Source: an uncultured Owenweeksia sp.
GTDB lineage: Bacteria; Bacteroidota; Bacteroidia; Flavobacteriales; Schleiferiaceae
Length of the DNA: 64,000 nucleotides
Direction of reading: 5' to 3'
NCBI GenBank assembly: GCA_937146805.1
Contig: CAKZRR010000017.1
Location: 62,001 to 126,000 of the forward strand
Of this stretch, positions 25,967 to 36,625 are shown in pieces. Each line of letters opens with the position of its first letter. The first letter of the stretch is position 1. The notes under the pieces are model-generated. The model was not told the origin of the DNA and did not search any database. It saw only the letters and a program-made list of their open reading frames with translations. A program made the translations under genes and the position numbers.

Positions 25967-27202
25967 ATGGAAAATCAGGCTATAATTGAAAGTTTTTCTG
26001 ATTTTAAAGAAGAAAAAAACATTGACCGGGTAACCCTAATGGCGATCATTGAGGATGCCTTACGGAATCAGCTCAAGAAGAAGTACGGTGACGATGATAA
26101 TTTCGACATTATTGTAAATCCTGACAAAGGAGATTTAGAAATTTGGAGGAATAGAACCATTGTGGCCGATGGCTTTGTGGAAGATGATAACTTGGAGATT
26201 GAGCTTACAGAGGCATTGAGAATTGAACCTGACTTTGAAGTTGGAGAAGAGGTTTCGGAGGAATTGAAATTAATTGACCAAGGAAGAAGGTTTATTTTGG
26301 CTTTTCGTCAAAATTTAGTGCAAAAAGTGCAGGAGCACGATAATGGCATTATATATAAAAAGTACAAGGATTTAGAAGGAGAAATAATGACAGGAGAGGT
26401 GCATCATGTACGCCCTCGAGCGGTTATTATTTATGATGACGATCAAAACGAATTAGTATTGCCAAAAGATCAACAAATACCAAGCGATTATTACCGCAAA
26501 GGTGATACAGTAAGAGCTGTAGTTAAAAATGTTGATTTAAAAGGTAATAAGCCGGTAGTGATTTTATCACGTACCAGTAACAAGTTTTTAGAGAAGCTCT
26601 TTGAACAAGAAATACCGGAGGTTTTTGATGGTTTAATTTTGGTTAAAAACGTAGTTCGTGAGCCAGGGGAAAAAGCCAAAGTAGCGGTGGAATCTTATGA
26701 TGACAGGATAGACCCTGTAGGTGCTTGTGTGGGAATGAAAGGAAGTCGTATTCACGGAATTGTTCGTGAATTAGGAAACGAAAATATTGACGTAATTAAC
26801 TTTACGAATAATACACAGTTGTATATTCAAAGAGCTTTAAGCCCGGCAAAAATTACTTCTATTCATCTTGAAGATGGCTCTGAAAGAGCAGAGGTGTTTT
26901 TAAAGCCAGATGAGGTTTCGAAGGCAATTGGAAAAAGAGGACTTAATATTAAGTTGGCAGGCAGGTTAACTGGATACGAAATTGACGTTTACCGTGATGT
27001 AGATGAAAATGAGGATGTAGAGTTAACAGAGTTTGGTGATGAGATAGAAGGTTGGATCATTGAAGAGCTCAAGTCGAAGGGTTGTGATACTGCTAAAAGT
27101 GTTTTAGATTTATCCGTTGAGGAATTAGTTTCTCGAACAGATTTAGAACAAGAAACAGTGGAGGAAGTTCGCAGCATACTACGATCTGAATTTGAAGAAT
27201 AA
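25967..27202 (+). CDS. nusA: Transcription termination/antitermination factor NusA
   Basis: 411 residues. Domains in order: N-terminal domain (about 1-130), S1 domain (about 135-200, GEIMTGEVHHV), and two KH domains (about 205-345) with DPVGACVGMKGSRIHGIVREL and VSKAIGKRGLNIKLAGRLTGYEIDVY. A short acidic C-terminal region has one degenerate helix-hairpin-helix-like repeat. NusA binds RNA polymerase and nascent RNA, controlling pausing and termination. It is the middle gene of rimP-nusA-infB. Confidence 0.96.
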   Translation: MENQAIIESFSDFKEEKNIDRVTLMAIIEDALRNQLKKKYGDDDNFDIIVNPDKGDLEIWRNRTIVADGFVEDDNLEIELTEALRIEPDFEVGEEVSEELKLIDQGRRFILAFRQNLVQKVQEHDNGIIYKKYKDLEGEIMTGEVHHVRPRAVIIYDDDQNELVLPKDQQIPSDYYRKGDTVRAVVKNVDLKGNKPVVILSRTSNKFLEKLFEQEIPEVFDGLILVKNVVREPGEKAKVAVESYDDRIDPVGACVGMKGSRIHGIVRELGNENIDVINFTNNTQLYIQRALSPAKITSIHLEDGSERAEVFLKPDEVSKAIGKRGLNIKLAGRLTGYEIDVYRDVDENEDVELTEFGDEIEGWIIEELKSKGCDTAKSVLDLSVEELVSRTDLEQETVEEVRSILRSEFEE

Positions 27203-27219
27203 TTATTAGAATAAAATAA

Positions 27220-30141
27220 ATGGCAGAAAAGTCTCCTAGACTTAGTCAGTTGGCCAAAGAGTGTAATACTGGGGTCAGCACTTTGATTGAATACCTTGAG
27301 GAAAAGGGCTTAGATGAAAAACTACGCCCCAATACTCGTATTGCTGATGACTTTGTTCAACTGGCATTGGAAAAGTTTGCCCCAGACATGGCGCGCAAGG
27401 AACAATCCGAAAAGGTAAGTCAGCAGAAAAAAGAAGAAAAGGAAAAGCTTCGTGCTGAAATCGAAGAGAAGACGGCTGCTGAGCCCGCTAAGGTGATAAA
27501 AGCTCGCACCGAGCTGAGTGGCCCTAAGATGGTGGGTAAAATTGATCTAGACAAGCCAGCCGTAGCTCCTGATGAAAAAGAAGAAGAGGTAGAGGCCACA
27601 GCCCAAGAGGTGGATGCTGTAGAACCTGTTCCTGTTGTTGAGGAAATACAAGCCGAAAAAGCTCCTGTGGTGGAGGTTGCTGAGGTGGAAGAGCCTGTGG
27701 TTGAAAAAGTAGTGGAGGAAGCTCCCGCTCCTGTTAAAGCTGAAGAGGTTAAAGAGGCAGCAGAAGTTAAAGAGGTAAAGCCCGTTGCTGAAGAGAAATC
27801 GGAGGTGGTTGAGGATATCAAGGTTGCGCCTGAGCCAAAGAAAGAAGATATTAAGGAGAAACCTATTGAGGTGAAATCTCCAGCGCCTCCAAAAGCAGCG
27901 GAAGAGCCTAAAACTGCTGAAAAACCTAAGGAAGAAAAGCCGAAAGAAGAAGCGGAAGCGTCTTCTGAAAAGAAAGAGGGATCCGATTCGATAAAAACAC
28001 AGTACACCAAACTTTCGGGGCCTAAATTTACAGGAGAGAAAGTAGATTTATCGAAGTTTGAGCGACCTAAAAAGAAGGTAGCCAGTAGCAGCGACAAGAA
28101 AACAGAAGGCAAACGTAAACCACAACGTAAACGTATTAGTTCGGGTCCTGGTGCTAAGCCAGGCGGTGGGCAGCAAAGAGGTCCTGGAGCTAGAAACGAG
28201 CGTAGAGGTCGCAAGGCGGAACCTAAAAAGGAGCTTACCGAAGAAGAAGTACAAAAACAGATTAAAGAAACACTCGAGAAGTTAACCGGTGGTGGTAAGA
28301 AATCAAAATCGTCTAAACTTAGAAGAGAAAAGCGTTTAGAGCGGAGAGAACAGGAAGCCATTGATGAAATGCTTCAGGTTGAGGAAAACAAGACAATTCA
28401 GGTTACGGAGTTTGTAACGGTAAGCGAGCTTGGAAACATGCTTAATGTATCGGTAAACGAGGTTATTTCAGCTTGTATGTCGTTAGGTATGATGGTGACG
28501 ATGAACCAGCGTTTGGATGGTGAAACGTTACAAATAGTAGCAGAAGAGTTTGGCTTTTCAGTAGAGTTTGTTAGTGCAGATGTTACTGAGGCAATTGAAG
28601 ATGAGGAAGATGCTGCTGAGGACTTAAAAGATAGAGCACCTATTGTTACGGTAATGGGTCATGTAGATCATGGTAAAACTTCGTTGCTGGATTACATCCG
28701 TAAAGCGAACGTAATTGCCGGTGAATCGGGTGGTATTACGCAGCACATTGGAGCTTATTCTGTAAAAATTGAAACAGGCCAAAACATCACATTTTTAGAT
28801 ACACCAGGTCACGAGGCGTTTACAGCCATGCGTGCACGTGGTGCCAAAGTTACAGATGTAGCTATTATTGTAATTGCTGCTGATGACGATGTGATGCCTC
28901 AAACAAAAGAAGCTATTAGTCATGCGCAAGCAGCTGGTGTGCCTATAATATTTGCTATTAATAAGGTGGATAGAGAAGTAGCTAATCCTGATAAAATTAA
29001 GGAAGCCTTGGCGCAAATGAATTTGTTGGTAGAAGATTGGGGCGGTAAAATACAGTCTCAAGATATATCGGCAAAAACCGGATTAGGTATTAATGAGTTG
29101 CTGGAAAAAGTACTGTTAGAAGCCGAACTTTTAGAGCTGAAAGCCAATCCAGATAGAAATGCCACGGGTACAATGGTGGAAGCTTCACTGGATAAAGGCC
29201 GTGGATATGTGTCTACCATATTAGTGCAAAACGGAACCTTGAGTATTGGCGATTATGTGCTAGCTGGTAAATACAGCGGTAAGGTTAAAGCAATGCTAGA
29301 TGAAAGGGGACAGCGAATGGAAAAAGCGGGTCCTGCAAGACCAGTAAGTATATTAGGTTTAGATGGAGCTCCACAAGCTGGTGATACCTTTGTGGTAATG
29401 TCTGATGAGCGTGAAGCCAAGGCAATTGCAGCAAAAAGAATGCAACTGCAAAGAGAGCAAAGTGCCCGTTCGCAAAAAAATCTTACGCTCGAGGAAATTG
29501 GACGAAGATTGGCTATTGGAGATTTCCAAGAGTTGAACGTGATTGTAAAAGGTGATGTGGATGGTTCTATTGAAGCGTTGTCAGACTCTTTACAAAAATT
29601 GAGTACCGATGAAATTCAAGTAAATATTATCCATAAGGCTGTTGGGCAAATTAGTGACTCCGATATTTTATTAGCGACAGCCTCGGATGCAATTATCGTA
29701 GGTTTCCAAGTTCGTCCATCGTCCAATGCACGTAAACTGGCCGAAAAGGAAAATGTAGATATTCGTCTTTACTCGATTATATACGATGCCATCAATGAGA
29801 TTAAGGATGCTATGGAAGGCATGCTTTCGCCAGATGTTAAGGAGGAAATCACTTGTAATATTGAAATTAGAGAAACCTTTAAAATATCTAAAGTGGGTAC
29901 CATTGCAGGTTGCTTTGTTTTAGATGGAACGGTTACTCGAAATACTAAGATTCGCTTAATACGTGATGGAGTAGTTATGTACACCGGAGCTTTAGGTTCG
30001 CTAAAACGATTTAAAGACGATGTGAAAGAAGTGAAGAAAGGCTACGAATGTGGTTTGAATATCAAGAACTACAACGATATTAAAGTAGGCGATATAATTG
30101 AAGGATACCAAGAAGTAGAAGTAAAGAAAACACTTAGCTAA
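27220..30141 (+). CDS. infB: Translation initiation factor IF-2
   Basis: 973 residues. A small N-terminal helical domain (about 5-55, [23 protein letters not shown]) is followed by a long Lys/Glu/Pro/Ala/Val-rich disordered region (about 70-350). Then come the IF2-N domain and the G domain, with GHVDHGKT at 480-487, DTPGHEAF and NKVD; domains II, III and IV follow to the end. IF-2 places initiator tRNA on the 30S subunit. It ends the operon at a terminator about 27 bp downstream. The long open frame on the opposite strand across the repeat-rich N-terminus is a composition artefact. Confidence 0.97.
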   Translation: MAEKSPRLSQLAKECNTGVSTLIEYLEEKGLDEKLRPNTRIADDFVQLALEKFAPDMARKEQSEKVSQQKKEEKEKLRAEIEEKTAAEPAKVIKARTELSGPKMVGKIDLDKPAVAPDEKEEEVEATAQEVDAVEPVPVVEEIQAEKAPVVEVAEVEEPVVEKVVEEAPAPVKAEEVKEAAEVKEVKPVAEEKSEVVEDIKVAPEPKKEDIKEKPIEVKSPAPPKAAEEPKTAEKPKEEKPKEEAEASSEKKEGSDSIKTQYTKLSGPKFTGEKVDLSKFERPKKKVASSSDKKTEGKRKPQRKRISSGPGAKPGGGQQRGPGARNERRGRKAEPKKELTEEEVQKQIKETLEKLTGGGKKSKSSKLRREKRLERREQEAIDEMLQVEENKTIQVTEFVTVSELGNMLNVSVNEVISACMSLGMMVTMNQRLDGETLQIVAEEFGFSVEFVSADVTEAIEDEEDAAEDLKDRAPIVTVMGHVDHGKTSLLDYIRKANVIAGESGGITQHIGAYSVKIETGQNITFLDTPGHEAFTAMRARGAKVTDVAIIVIAADDDVMPQTKEAISHAQAAGVPIIFAINKVDREVANPDKIKEALAQMNLLVEDWGGKIQSQDISAKTGLGINELLEKVLLEAELLELKANPDRNATGTMVEASLDKGRGYVSTILVQNGTLSIGDYVLAGKYSGKVKAMLDERGQRMEKAGPARPVSILGLDGAPQAGDTFVVMSDEREAKAIAAKRMQLQREQSARSQKNLTLEEIGRRLAIGDFQELNVIVKGDVDGSIEALSDSLQKLSTDEIQVNIIHKAVGQISDSDILLATASDAIIVGFQVRPSSNARKLAEKENVDIRLYSIIYDAINEIKDAMEGMLSPDVKEEITCNIEIRETFKISKVGTIAGCFVLDGTVTRNTKIRLIRDGVVMYTGALGSLKRFKDDVKEVKKGYECGLNIKNYNDIKVGDIIEGYQEVEVKKTLS

Positions 30142-30167
30142 TTGGATTAATCCATTCAGACTGAACG

Positions 30168-30208
30168 AAAAAAGCAGCCGCGCTATTTAAAGTGTGGCTG
30201 CTTTTTTT
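30168..30208 (+). terminator. Rho-independent terminator after infB
   Basis: GCAGCC (30174-30179) pairs with GGCTGC (30196-30201), extended by an A run on the left and a T run on the right. The structure closes the rimP-nusA-infB operon and may also serve the convergent gene on the - strand. Confidence 0.85.
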
Positions 30209-30264
30209 ATGGGAAATACTTCTCCTAGATTTACGGATGATTCTCTGGCAAAAGCCGAAGGTTT

Positions 30265-30672
30265 TTATATTTTAGGAATCTCTATTTTGGTTTTTACAAC
30301 AAAGCCAATTTGCATTTGTGAGTACACCGAATTCAGAAATTTTTGTGCTTCTAATCGCGTTCTAAAGTCGCCTACTTGTAGCTTGTACTCGGGTGTTTCA
30401 TACACAATGTGCGTAGCCACATTTGGAAAGTAAGATCGGAATTCTGACTTTTTTTGATTTGTTACATTTTTGTTTCCGTTGTAAATTTGAACGCGATAGC
30501 CCTCAATGAATTTATTTTGAGCGTTTTGCTCATTATAGCGCTCCAAGTACTGCGCTAAATTTGGATCCATTTTCACCTGTATTTTGGCTTCTAAACTGTC
30601 GTTTGATTGGCCAAAAACAGGGGCTAAAGCAAGGCAAAAAACAGGGGTTAAAATAGATTTTAATACGCTCAT
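30265..30672 (-). CDS. Secreted SPOR domain-like protein
   Basis: 135 residues from the ATG at 30672, which begins a Sec signal peptide (MSVLKSILTPVFCLALAPVFGQ); the frame stays open 12 codons further upstream without a good start. The C-terminal ~85 residues (IEGYRVQIYNGNKN, then YETPEYKLQVGDFRTRLEAQKFL) match the SPOR fold pattern, where YRVQI and YKLQVGDF are the two strand motifs. It should be periplasmic and may bind septal peptidoglycan. A perfect -7 promoter box lies 22 bp upstream of the start. Confidence 0.8.
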   Translation of the reverse strand: MSVLKSILTPVFCLALAPVFGQSNDSLEAKIQVKMDPNLAQYLERYNEQNAQNKFIEGYRVQIYNGNKNVTNQKKSEFRSYFPNVATHIVYETPEYKLQVGDFRTRLEAQKFLNSVYSQMQIGFVVKTKIEIPKI

Positions 30673-30693
30673 TATCTGATAAATTAGAGGGTT

Positions 30694-30701
30694 CAAAGGT
30701 A
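30694..30701 (-). promoter_or_regulatory. Promoter -7 box of the SPOR-like gene
   Basis: Read on the - strand the sequence is TACCTTTG, an exact TAnnTTTG match. It overlaps the upstream extension of the reading frame, which supports the downstream ATG at 30672 as the start. Confidence 0.5.
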
Positions 30702-30800
30702 GTTTCAAAAAGTGAGGTACTAAGGGGTGTGGTATTTATTTAGAACCATTATAAATTTAAAACCCGAGCACCAACAACTGTTAAAAGTGGCTTTTAGTTT

Positions 30801-30808
30801 TAAATTTG
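30801..30808 (+). promoter_or_regulatory. Promoter -7 box of the act-cox operon
   Basis: TAAATTTG is an exact TAnnTTTG match followed by CG, 37 bp before the actA start. No clear TTG lies at 19 bp. Confidence 0.55.
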
Positions 30809-30845
30809 CGCTCCGAAGAAGACCCGCTATATTTAGCCACAAACA

Positions 30846-32084
30846 ATGAGAAAACGTTTAATCGACCAAGTTTCGCGTCTAGTCCTTTCATCTTTTTTAA
30901 TGCTGTTTACTTTAACAGTATTTGCCGAAGAAACGGCAGGTGACCCCGCAAAAGGAAAATCGCTTTTTAATAGTAACTGCGCTTCTTGCCATAAGCTAGA
31001 CAAGAAAGTAGTTGGCCCTGCCTTAGCGGGAATCACGGAAAAGAGAGATGCCGAATGGCTTTTTAGTTGGATTAGAAATAACCAAGAATTGCGTGAATCT
31101 GGCGATGCGGATGCGATAGCTATTTTTGAGGAATACAATGGTTCGGTAATGACCAACTTCCCGCAGTTAAGCGATGAAGACATCACCAATATTTTGGCTT
31201 ATACCGATGCGGCTCCTGCTCCTAAGGTAGTTCCGGTTGAGAGAGGTTCAGGTAGTGCATCGGCATCAGAGGATACTAGCTACACTAATTTATACATTTT
31301 AGGTGCGGTATTGCTAGTGTTGGTTTTATTGTTGGCCAAAATCAAAAACACCTTAAAGCAAGTAAAAGGTGATCCTGCTTCAACACTTATTGAAGAAGCG
31401 GACGTGATGACACGTACTGCGTTGAAAAACCCACGTATTGTTACCATGTTGGTTCTTTTAGTAGCTATTATTTTACTACAACAATCGTATGTGGCGATGG
31501 TAGCTGTAGGTATAACTCAAGATTACCAACCAGAGCAGCCTATTAAATTTTCGCATAGAATACATGCGGGTGATAACAAGATTGACTGTAATTACTGTCA
31601 TTACGGGGCGCGTAAGAGTATGGTGTCTAATATTCCATCGGCCAGCGTTTGTATGAACTGCCACACCTATATTCAGGAGGGAGCCGAAACGGGTACTGAG
31701 GAAATCAATAAAATTTACGCAGCAGTAGGTTTTGACCCAGAAGAGGGAAAGTACATTGAAGATTACGAAGAGCAGCCTATTAACTGGGTTCGTATTCACG
31801 ACCTTCCTGATTTATCGTATTTCAATCACTCTCAGCACGTAACGGCTGGTAATGTTAAATGTCAAACTTGCCATGGTCCTGTAGAGGAAATGGATGAGGT
31901 GTATCAATATTCGCCCTTAACGATGGGCTGGTGCGTAAACTGTCACCGCGAAACAGAAGTGGATGTTAAATCGAACGCTTACTACAGCGATATGCACGAA
32001 AAACTTAAGGAGAAGTACGGTGCGGATGCCAAAATCACGGTTGATATGATTGGTGGTTTGGAGTGTGGTAAATGTCACTATTAA
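30846..32084 (+). CDS. actA: Alternative complex III subunit ActA, hexaheme cytochrome c
   Basis: 412 residues with a signal peptide or anchor at the N-terminus. There are six CxxCH sites. One is in an N-terminal class I-type cytochrome c domain (CASCH at 45-49). A transmembrane helix (about 145-165) and a second one (about 200-220) follow. Five sites lie in the C-terminal ActA domain (CNYCH, CMNCH, CQTCH, CVNCH, CGKCH). The pentaheme part is the canonical ActA; the fused extra cytochrome c domain is usual for Bacteroidota. It takes part in electron flow from the menaquinol-oxidising core to downstream cytochromes. First gene of actABCDEF-coxBA. Confidence 0.93.
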   Translation: MRKRLIDQVSRLVLSSFLMLFTLTVFAEETAGDPAKGKSLFNSNCASCHKLDKKVVGPALAGITEKRDAEWLFSWIRNNQELRESGDADAIAIFEEYNGSVMTNFPQLSDEDITNILAYTDAAPAPKVVPVERGSGSASASEDTSYTNLYILGAVLLVLVLLLAKIKNTLKQVKGDPASTLIEEADVMTRTALKNPRIVTMLVLLVAIILLQQSYVAMVAVGITQDYQPEQPIKFSHRIHAGDNKIDCNYCHYGARKSMVSNIPSASVCMNCHTYIQEGAETGTEEINKIYAAVGFDPEEGKYIEDYEEQPINWVRIHDLPDLSYFNHSQHVTAGNVKCQTCHGPVEEMDEVYQYSPLTMGWCVNCHRETEVDVKSNAYYSDMHEKLKEKYGADAKITVDMIGGLECGKCHY

Positions 32085-32109
32085 TTTAAAGAATAACTTT
32101 CCCCGAATA

Positions 32110-35100
32110 ATGGCTGAAAACAAGAAATACTGGAGAGGAGTTGAGGAGCTTACGGATTCGAATCTTACCCAAGAATTGAGTGCAAAAGAATTCCCTACAG
32201 AAATTCCTACAGACGAGTTTCTCGGTAATAAGGAGGCACTAGAGGAGTCGTCTACTAGCAGACGTGACTTTTTAAAGTACATGGGTTTTTCTACAGCAGC
32301 GGCTACATTGGCAGCTTGCGAAACGCCTATCAGTGAGTCTATTCCTTATGTAATAGCCCCAGAAGAAATTATTCCAGGAGTGGCCAATTACTACGCTACT
32401 TCTTTCTACGATGGTCATGATTTTGCTTCTATCTTGGTGAAAACCAGAGAGGGGAGACCTATTAAAGTAGAGCATAATAAAATGGCAGCCATAAATGGTG
32501 GTGCTAATGCTCGTATTCATGCCTCGGTATTAAATTTATACGATGCTACCCGTATGCAATCTCCCATGGTAAATGGAGAAAAGGCAGATTGGAGCACAGT
32601 TAATAAAACAGTAAAAGCTGGTTTAGATGCAGCTGAGGCTGGTGGAAAGCAAATAGTGATGCTTACTTCTACCGTAATCAGCCCATCAGCTCAAAAATTA
32701 ATAAACGAGTTTGGTGCTCAGTACAGTAACTTTAAGCACGTAAGCGTAGATGCCTTTTCCTTTTCAGGAAAATTAGACGCGCATAAAGCAGCTTCAGGTA
32801 CGCGCGCTTTGCCATTATATCACTTTAATAAGGCTAAGGTTATTGCCAGTTTTGGTGCCGACTTTTTGGGTGATTGGATAGGGCAGAGTGTAGCAGGAGA
32901 TTACGCTACTACACGTAAGCCGGGTAAAGGCATGAGTCGCCATATTCAGTTCGAAAGCAATCTATCTTTAACAGGTAGTAGTGCCGATAAGCGTTATAAG
33001 CTTACACCAACTGAAATGAATACGGCTTTAGTGGCCTTGTACAATGAGTTGAGCGGGTCTTCATTAGCAGGCGGCAAAACAAATTTTAGCAACGAGATTA
33101 AATCCCTAGCTAAGGAACTAAAGGCAGCAGGAAACGAAGCCTTAGTAGTTAGTGGATCGAATAATAAAGATGTAGAAAGCCTAACCATTGCCATTAATCA
33201 GTTATTGGCCAATGAAGGAACTACAATTAGCAACGATCATCATAACCTTTTAAGAAAAGGAAACGATACCGCTTTTAATTCGCTAGTGGCGGATATGAAT
33301 GCTGGTAGCGTAGGTGCGGTGTTAATGGATAATGTAAATCCAGTGTATCATTTCGCGAATAACGATAAGGTAATGGCTGGATTGAAAAAGGTTAAAACCT
33401 CTGTTTACTTTACCGAGAAAAATGACGAAACAGCACAGGTTGTTTCTGTGGTATGTGCTAAACACAACTTTTTAGAAAGTTGGGGAGACGCGATGCCAGC
33501 TACAGGCCATTATGCTTTGCAACAGCCTACTATTCAACCATTGTTTGATACCAAGCAAATGGAAGATTGTTTGATGGCATGGAGTGGTAATGACGGAGAT
33601 TATTTAGATTATATGAAAGCCAATTGGGGCGTAGGTATTTTAGGGTCAAGTGATTGGTCAACCGCGCTTCACGATGGTGTTTTGATGAGTACTACGGCTC
33701 CGGTAATGGAAGAAGCTGCCACCGAAACGGAATCTTCGGAAGAAGAAATGGAAGTAGAAACGACCGGCATGGACGTAAGCGCTTCAGCTTCTAACTTATC
33801 TAAAATTAAGGGGGCTGCTTTAGAGCTAGCCGTGTACCAAAAGTCGGCAATGGGTACGGGTAATTTGGCAAACAACCCTTGGTTACAAGAGTTGCCAGAT
33901 CCAATTTCTCGTGTTACTTGGGATAACTACTTAACGGTTTCAGCAGCGGATGCACTGGAACTAGGAATTGAAAACCGCAATGTTTCAAATGGCGCCTTAA
34001 ATGGTAGTAAAGTAAACATTACGGTAAACGGAAAAACCATTGAGGGTGTACCTGCGTTGATTCAACCAGGACAAGCTAAGGGTACCATGGGCTTAGCTTT
34101 AGGCTATGGCCGACAAGGTGTTGGTAAAGTAGCTGATGCAGTGGGTGTTAACGCTTTTGCATTGATGAAAGATGCGCAGCATACAGCAGCTATTACAGTT
34201 GATGTAGCAGAGGGTGAACACGAATTTGCTTGTACACAATTGGCCCACACCATGATGGGTAGAAAAATTGTAAACGAAACTACTTTAGATACTTTCTTAA
34301 ACGAGTCTCCTTCTAACAGTAGAGGAGATGGTTGGAATCAAAAAGTAGAATATGCCACGTTTAAAGGCCCAATGGCTGCGGACGAGGTAAACCTTTGGGA
34401 TGACTTTGATCACGAAACAGGTCACATGTGGAACATGTCAATAGACTTGAACATGTGTAATGGTTGTGGAGCATGTGTTATTGCTTGTCATGCCGAAAAT
34501 AATGTACCTGTAGTAGGTAAGGAAGAAGTTCGTAAGTCTAGAGATATGCACTGGTTGCGTATTGATCGCTACTACAGTAGTGATATGACGGAAGAGGTTG
34601 CGGAAGAAACGGGCGTTAGTAGTTTTGCTAAATTTGATAAGATGGAAGATCCTTCTGCTAGTCCAGATGTTTTCTTTCAGCCGGTAATGTGTCAACACTG
34701 TAATCACGCACCATGTGAAACAGTTTGTCCAGTAGCGGCTACCACTCATAGTAACGAAGGTTTAAATCACATGGCGTATAACCGCTGTATTGGTACCCGT
34801 TACTGTGCAAATAACTGCCCTTATAAAGTACGTAGATTTAACTGGTTCCAGTACCACGATGGTTCTAAGAGCGAGTTTGATATCAACTACTCTATGAATG
34901 ATGATTTGGGACGTATGGTATTAAATCCAGATGTAACAGTTCGTTCAAGAGGGGTAATGGAAAAATGTTCACTTTGTGTGCAACGCATACAATTAGGTAA
35001 GCTGGAAGCTAAAAAAGCAGGTCGTCCGGTTAAGGATGGCGATGTAACTACCGCTTGTCAATCGGCTTGTGATACGGGTGCTATCTCTTTTGGAGATGTA

Positions 35101-35220
35101 AACGATCACAACAGTGAAGTATTCGAGTTAAAGAAAGATAAGAGAATGTACCATTTACTTGAAGAAGTAGGTACACAGCCTTCTATATTTTATCAAACTA
35201 AGGTTAGAAACAGAGCTTAA
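32110..35220 (+). CDS. actB: Alternative complex III subunit ActB (molybdopterin-like domain fused to Fe-S domain)
   Basis: 1036 residues from the ATG at 32110. A twin-arginine signal lies internally near residue 55 (SRRDFLKYMGFSTAAATLAAC), also giving a lipobox-like Cys. The large N-terminal part resembles molybdopterin oxidoreductases, but ACIII subunits of this type bind no Mo cofactor. The C-terminal ferredoxin domain has four Cys clusters: CNGCGACVIAC, CQHCNHAPCETVCP, CIGTRYCANNCPYKVRRF and CSLC. The frame stays open 20 codons upstream inside actA; the ATG 26 bp after actA fits the family N-terminus (MAENKKYWRG). Confidence 0.94.
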   Translation: MAENKKYWRGVEELTDSNLTQELSAKEFPTEIPTDEFLGNKEALEESSTSRRDFLKYMGFSTAAATLAACETPISESIPYVIAPEEIIPGVANYYATSFYDGHDFASILVKTREGRPIKVEHNKMAAINGGANARIHASVLNLYDATRMQSPMVNGEKADWSTVNKTVKAGLDAAEAGGKQIVMLTSTVISPSAQKLINEFGAQYSNFKHVSVDAFSFSGKLDAHKAASGTRALPLYHFNKAKVIASFGADFLGDWIGQSVAGDYATTRKPGKGMSRHIQFESNLSLTGSSADKRYKLTPTEMNTALVALYNELSGSSLAGGKTNFSNEIKSLAKELKAAGNEALVVSGSNNKDVESLTIAINQLLANEGTTISNDHHNLLRKGNDTAFNSLVADMNAGSVGAVLMDNVNPVYHFANNDKVMAGLKKVKTSVYFTEKNDETAQVVSVVCAKHNFLESWGDAMPATGHYALQQPTIQPLFDTKQMEDCLMAWSGNDGDYLDYMKANWGVGILGSSDWSTALHDGVLMSTTAPVMEEAATETESSEEEMEVETTGMDVSASASNLSKIKGAALELAVYQKSAMGTGNLANNPWLQELPDPISRVTWDNYLTVSAADALELGIENRNVSNGALNGSKVNITVNGKTIEGVPALIQPGQAKGTMGLALGYGRQGVGKVADAVGVNAFALMKDAQHTAAITVDVAEGEHEFACTQLAHTMMGRKIVNETTLDTFLNESPSNSRGDGWNQKVEYATFKGPMAADEVNLWDDFDHETGHMWNMSIDLNMCNGCGACVIACHAENNVPVVGKEEVRKSRDMHWLRIDRYYSSDMTEEVAEETGVSSFAKFDKMEDPSASPDVFFQPVMCQHCNHAPCETVCPVAATTHSNEGLNHMAYNRCIGTRYCANNCPYKVRRFNWFQYHDGSKSEFDINYSMNDDLGRMVLNPDVTVRSRGVMEKCSLCVQRIQLGKLEAKKAGRPVKDGDVTTACQSACDTGAISFGDVNDHNSEVFELKKDKRMYHLLEEVGTQPSIFYQTKVRNRA

Positions 35221-35239
35221 AAAAAATAGAACTTAGAGT

Positions 35240-36625
35240 ATGCATTACGAAGCTCCCATAAGAGAACCCCTAATTAATGGTGACAAAAGTTACCACGATA
35301 TTACGGTTGATGTTGCCGCTCCAGTAGAGAGCAAGGCGCCCCGATCATGGTGGATAGTTTTTAGCCTTGCGCTAATAGCCTTCCTTTGGGGAATAGGTTG
35401 TATTCTTTACACCATTGGTGTAGGTATTGGAACCTGGGGATTAAACAAAACCGTAGGCTGGGCCTGGGATATTACCAACTTTGTATGGTGGGTAGGTATT
35501 GGTCATGCGGGTACATTAATTTCAGCGGTACTGCTTTTATTCCGTCAAAAATGGCGTATGTCTATTAACCGTTCTGCGGAGGCAATGACCATTTTCTCGG
35601 TAATTCAAGCAGCTTTGTTTCCGGGTATTCACATGGGACGTATCTGGTTGGCGTATTTTGTGTTTCCTATTCCAAACCAATTTGGTTCACTTTGGGTAAA
35701 CTTTAACTCGCCACTATTGTGGGATGTATTTGCCATCTCCACATACTTCTCCGTATCAGTAGTATTTTGGTACGTAGGACTTATTCCAGATTTTGCGATG
35801 ATTCGCGATAGAGCGGTAAGACCCGTTACCAAGCATATTTATAAGATTTTAAGTTTTGGATGGGGTGGTAAAGCCAAACACTGGCAACGTTTCGAAGAAG
35901 TGTCTTTGGTACTAGCAGGTTTAGCTACACCACTGGTACTTTCCGTACACACCATTGTATCTATGGACTTTGCTACATCTGTTATACCAGGATGGCACAC
36001 CACTATTTTTCCACCTTACTTTGTAGCAGGCGCTATTTTCTCTGGTTTTGCCATGGTAAACACACTGCTTATTATTGTGCGTAAGGTGTTTAAAATGGAA
36101 GACTATATTACCTTAGGGCATATCGAAATGATGAACATCATTATTATGCTTACTGGTTCTATAGTGGGCGTAGCTTATATTACAGAGCTATTTATTGCGT
36201 GGTACTCTGGCGTAGAATACGAGCAATATGCTTTCTTAAATAGAGCTACCGGGCCTTACTGGTGGGCGTACTGGAGTATGATGACTTGTAACGTGTTTAG
36301 TCCGCAGTTTATGTGGTTTAAAAAATTACGTACCAGTCTTATTTTCTCTTTTGTAATTTCTATTGTGGTAAACATAGGTATGTGGTTTGAGCGTTTCGTA
36401 ATTATTGTAACCTCGCTACACCGTGATTATTTACCTTCGTCTTGGACTAAGTTCTCTCCATCATTTGTTGATATTGGGATCTTTATCGGAACCATAGGAT
36501 TCTTCTTTGTATTGTTCCTATTATACGCCCGTAGCTTCCCTGTAATTGCGCAAGCTGAATTGAAAACTATTTTGAAATCATCTGGCGAGAACTATAAAAA
36601 ATTGCACGATAAAGATGGCCACTAA
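35240..36625 (+). CDS. actC: Alternative complex III subunit ActC (NrfD/PsrC-like quinol-binding)
   Basis: 461 residues, about ten transmembrane helices. The NrfD family pattern is clear: NFVWWVGIGHAGTLISAVLLL, HMGRIWLAYFVFPIPNQ, WYVGLIPDFAMIRD and VVFW-type segments. ActC is an integral membrane subunit that binds menaquinol in the ACIII. The gene lies 19 bp after actB and overlaps actD by 11 bp. Confidence 0.95.
   Translation: MHYEAPIREPLINGDKSYHDITVDVAAPVESKAPRSWWIVFSLALIAFLWGIGCILYTIGVGIGTWGLNKTVGWAWDITNFVWWVGIGHAGTLISAVLLLFRQKWRMSINRSAEAMTIFSVIQAALFPGIHMGRIWLAYFVFPIPNQFGSLWVNFNSPLLWDVFAISTYFSVSVVFWYVGLIPDFAMIRDRAVRPVTKHIYKILSFGWGGKAKHWQRFEEVSLVLAGLATPLVLSVHTIVSMDFATSVIPGWHTTIFPPYFVAGAIFSGFAMVNTLLIIVRKVFKMEDYITLGHIEMMNIIIMLTGSIVGVAYITELFIAWYSGVEYEQYAFLNRATGPYWWAYWSMMTCNVFSPQFMWFKKLRTSLIFSFVISIVVNIGMWFERFVIIVTSLHRDYLPSSWTKFSPSFVDIGIFIGTIGFFFVLFLLYARSFPVIAQAELKTILKSSGENYKKLHDKDGH

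Noticed and set aside
27420-28361. 313-codon open frame on the - strand inside infB
   Set aside because: It is the mirror of the Lys/Glu/Ala/Pro-rich disordered part of IF-2; the product is a Ser/Leu/Thr/Phe-rich low-complexity string with no domain.
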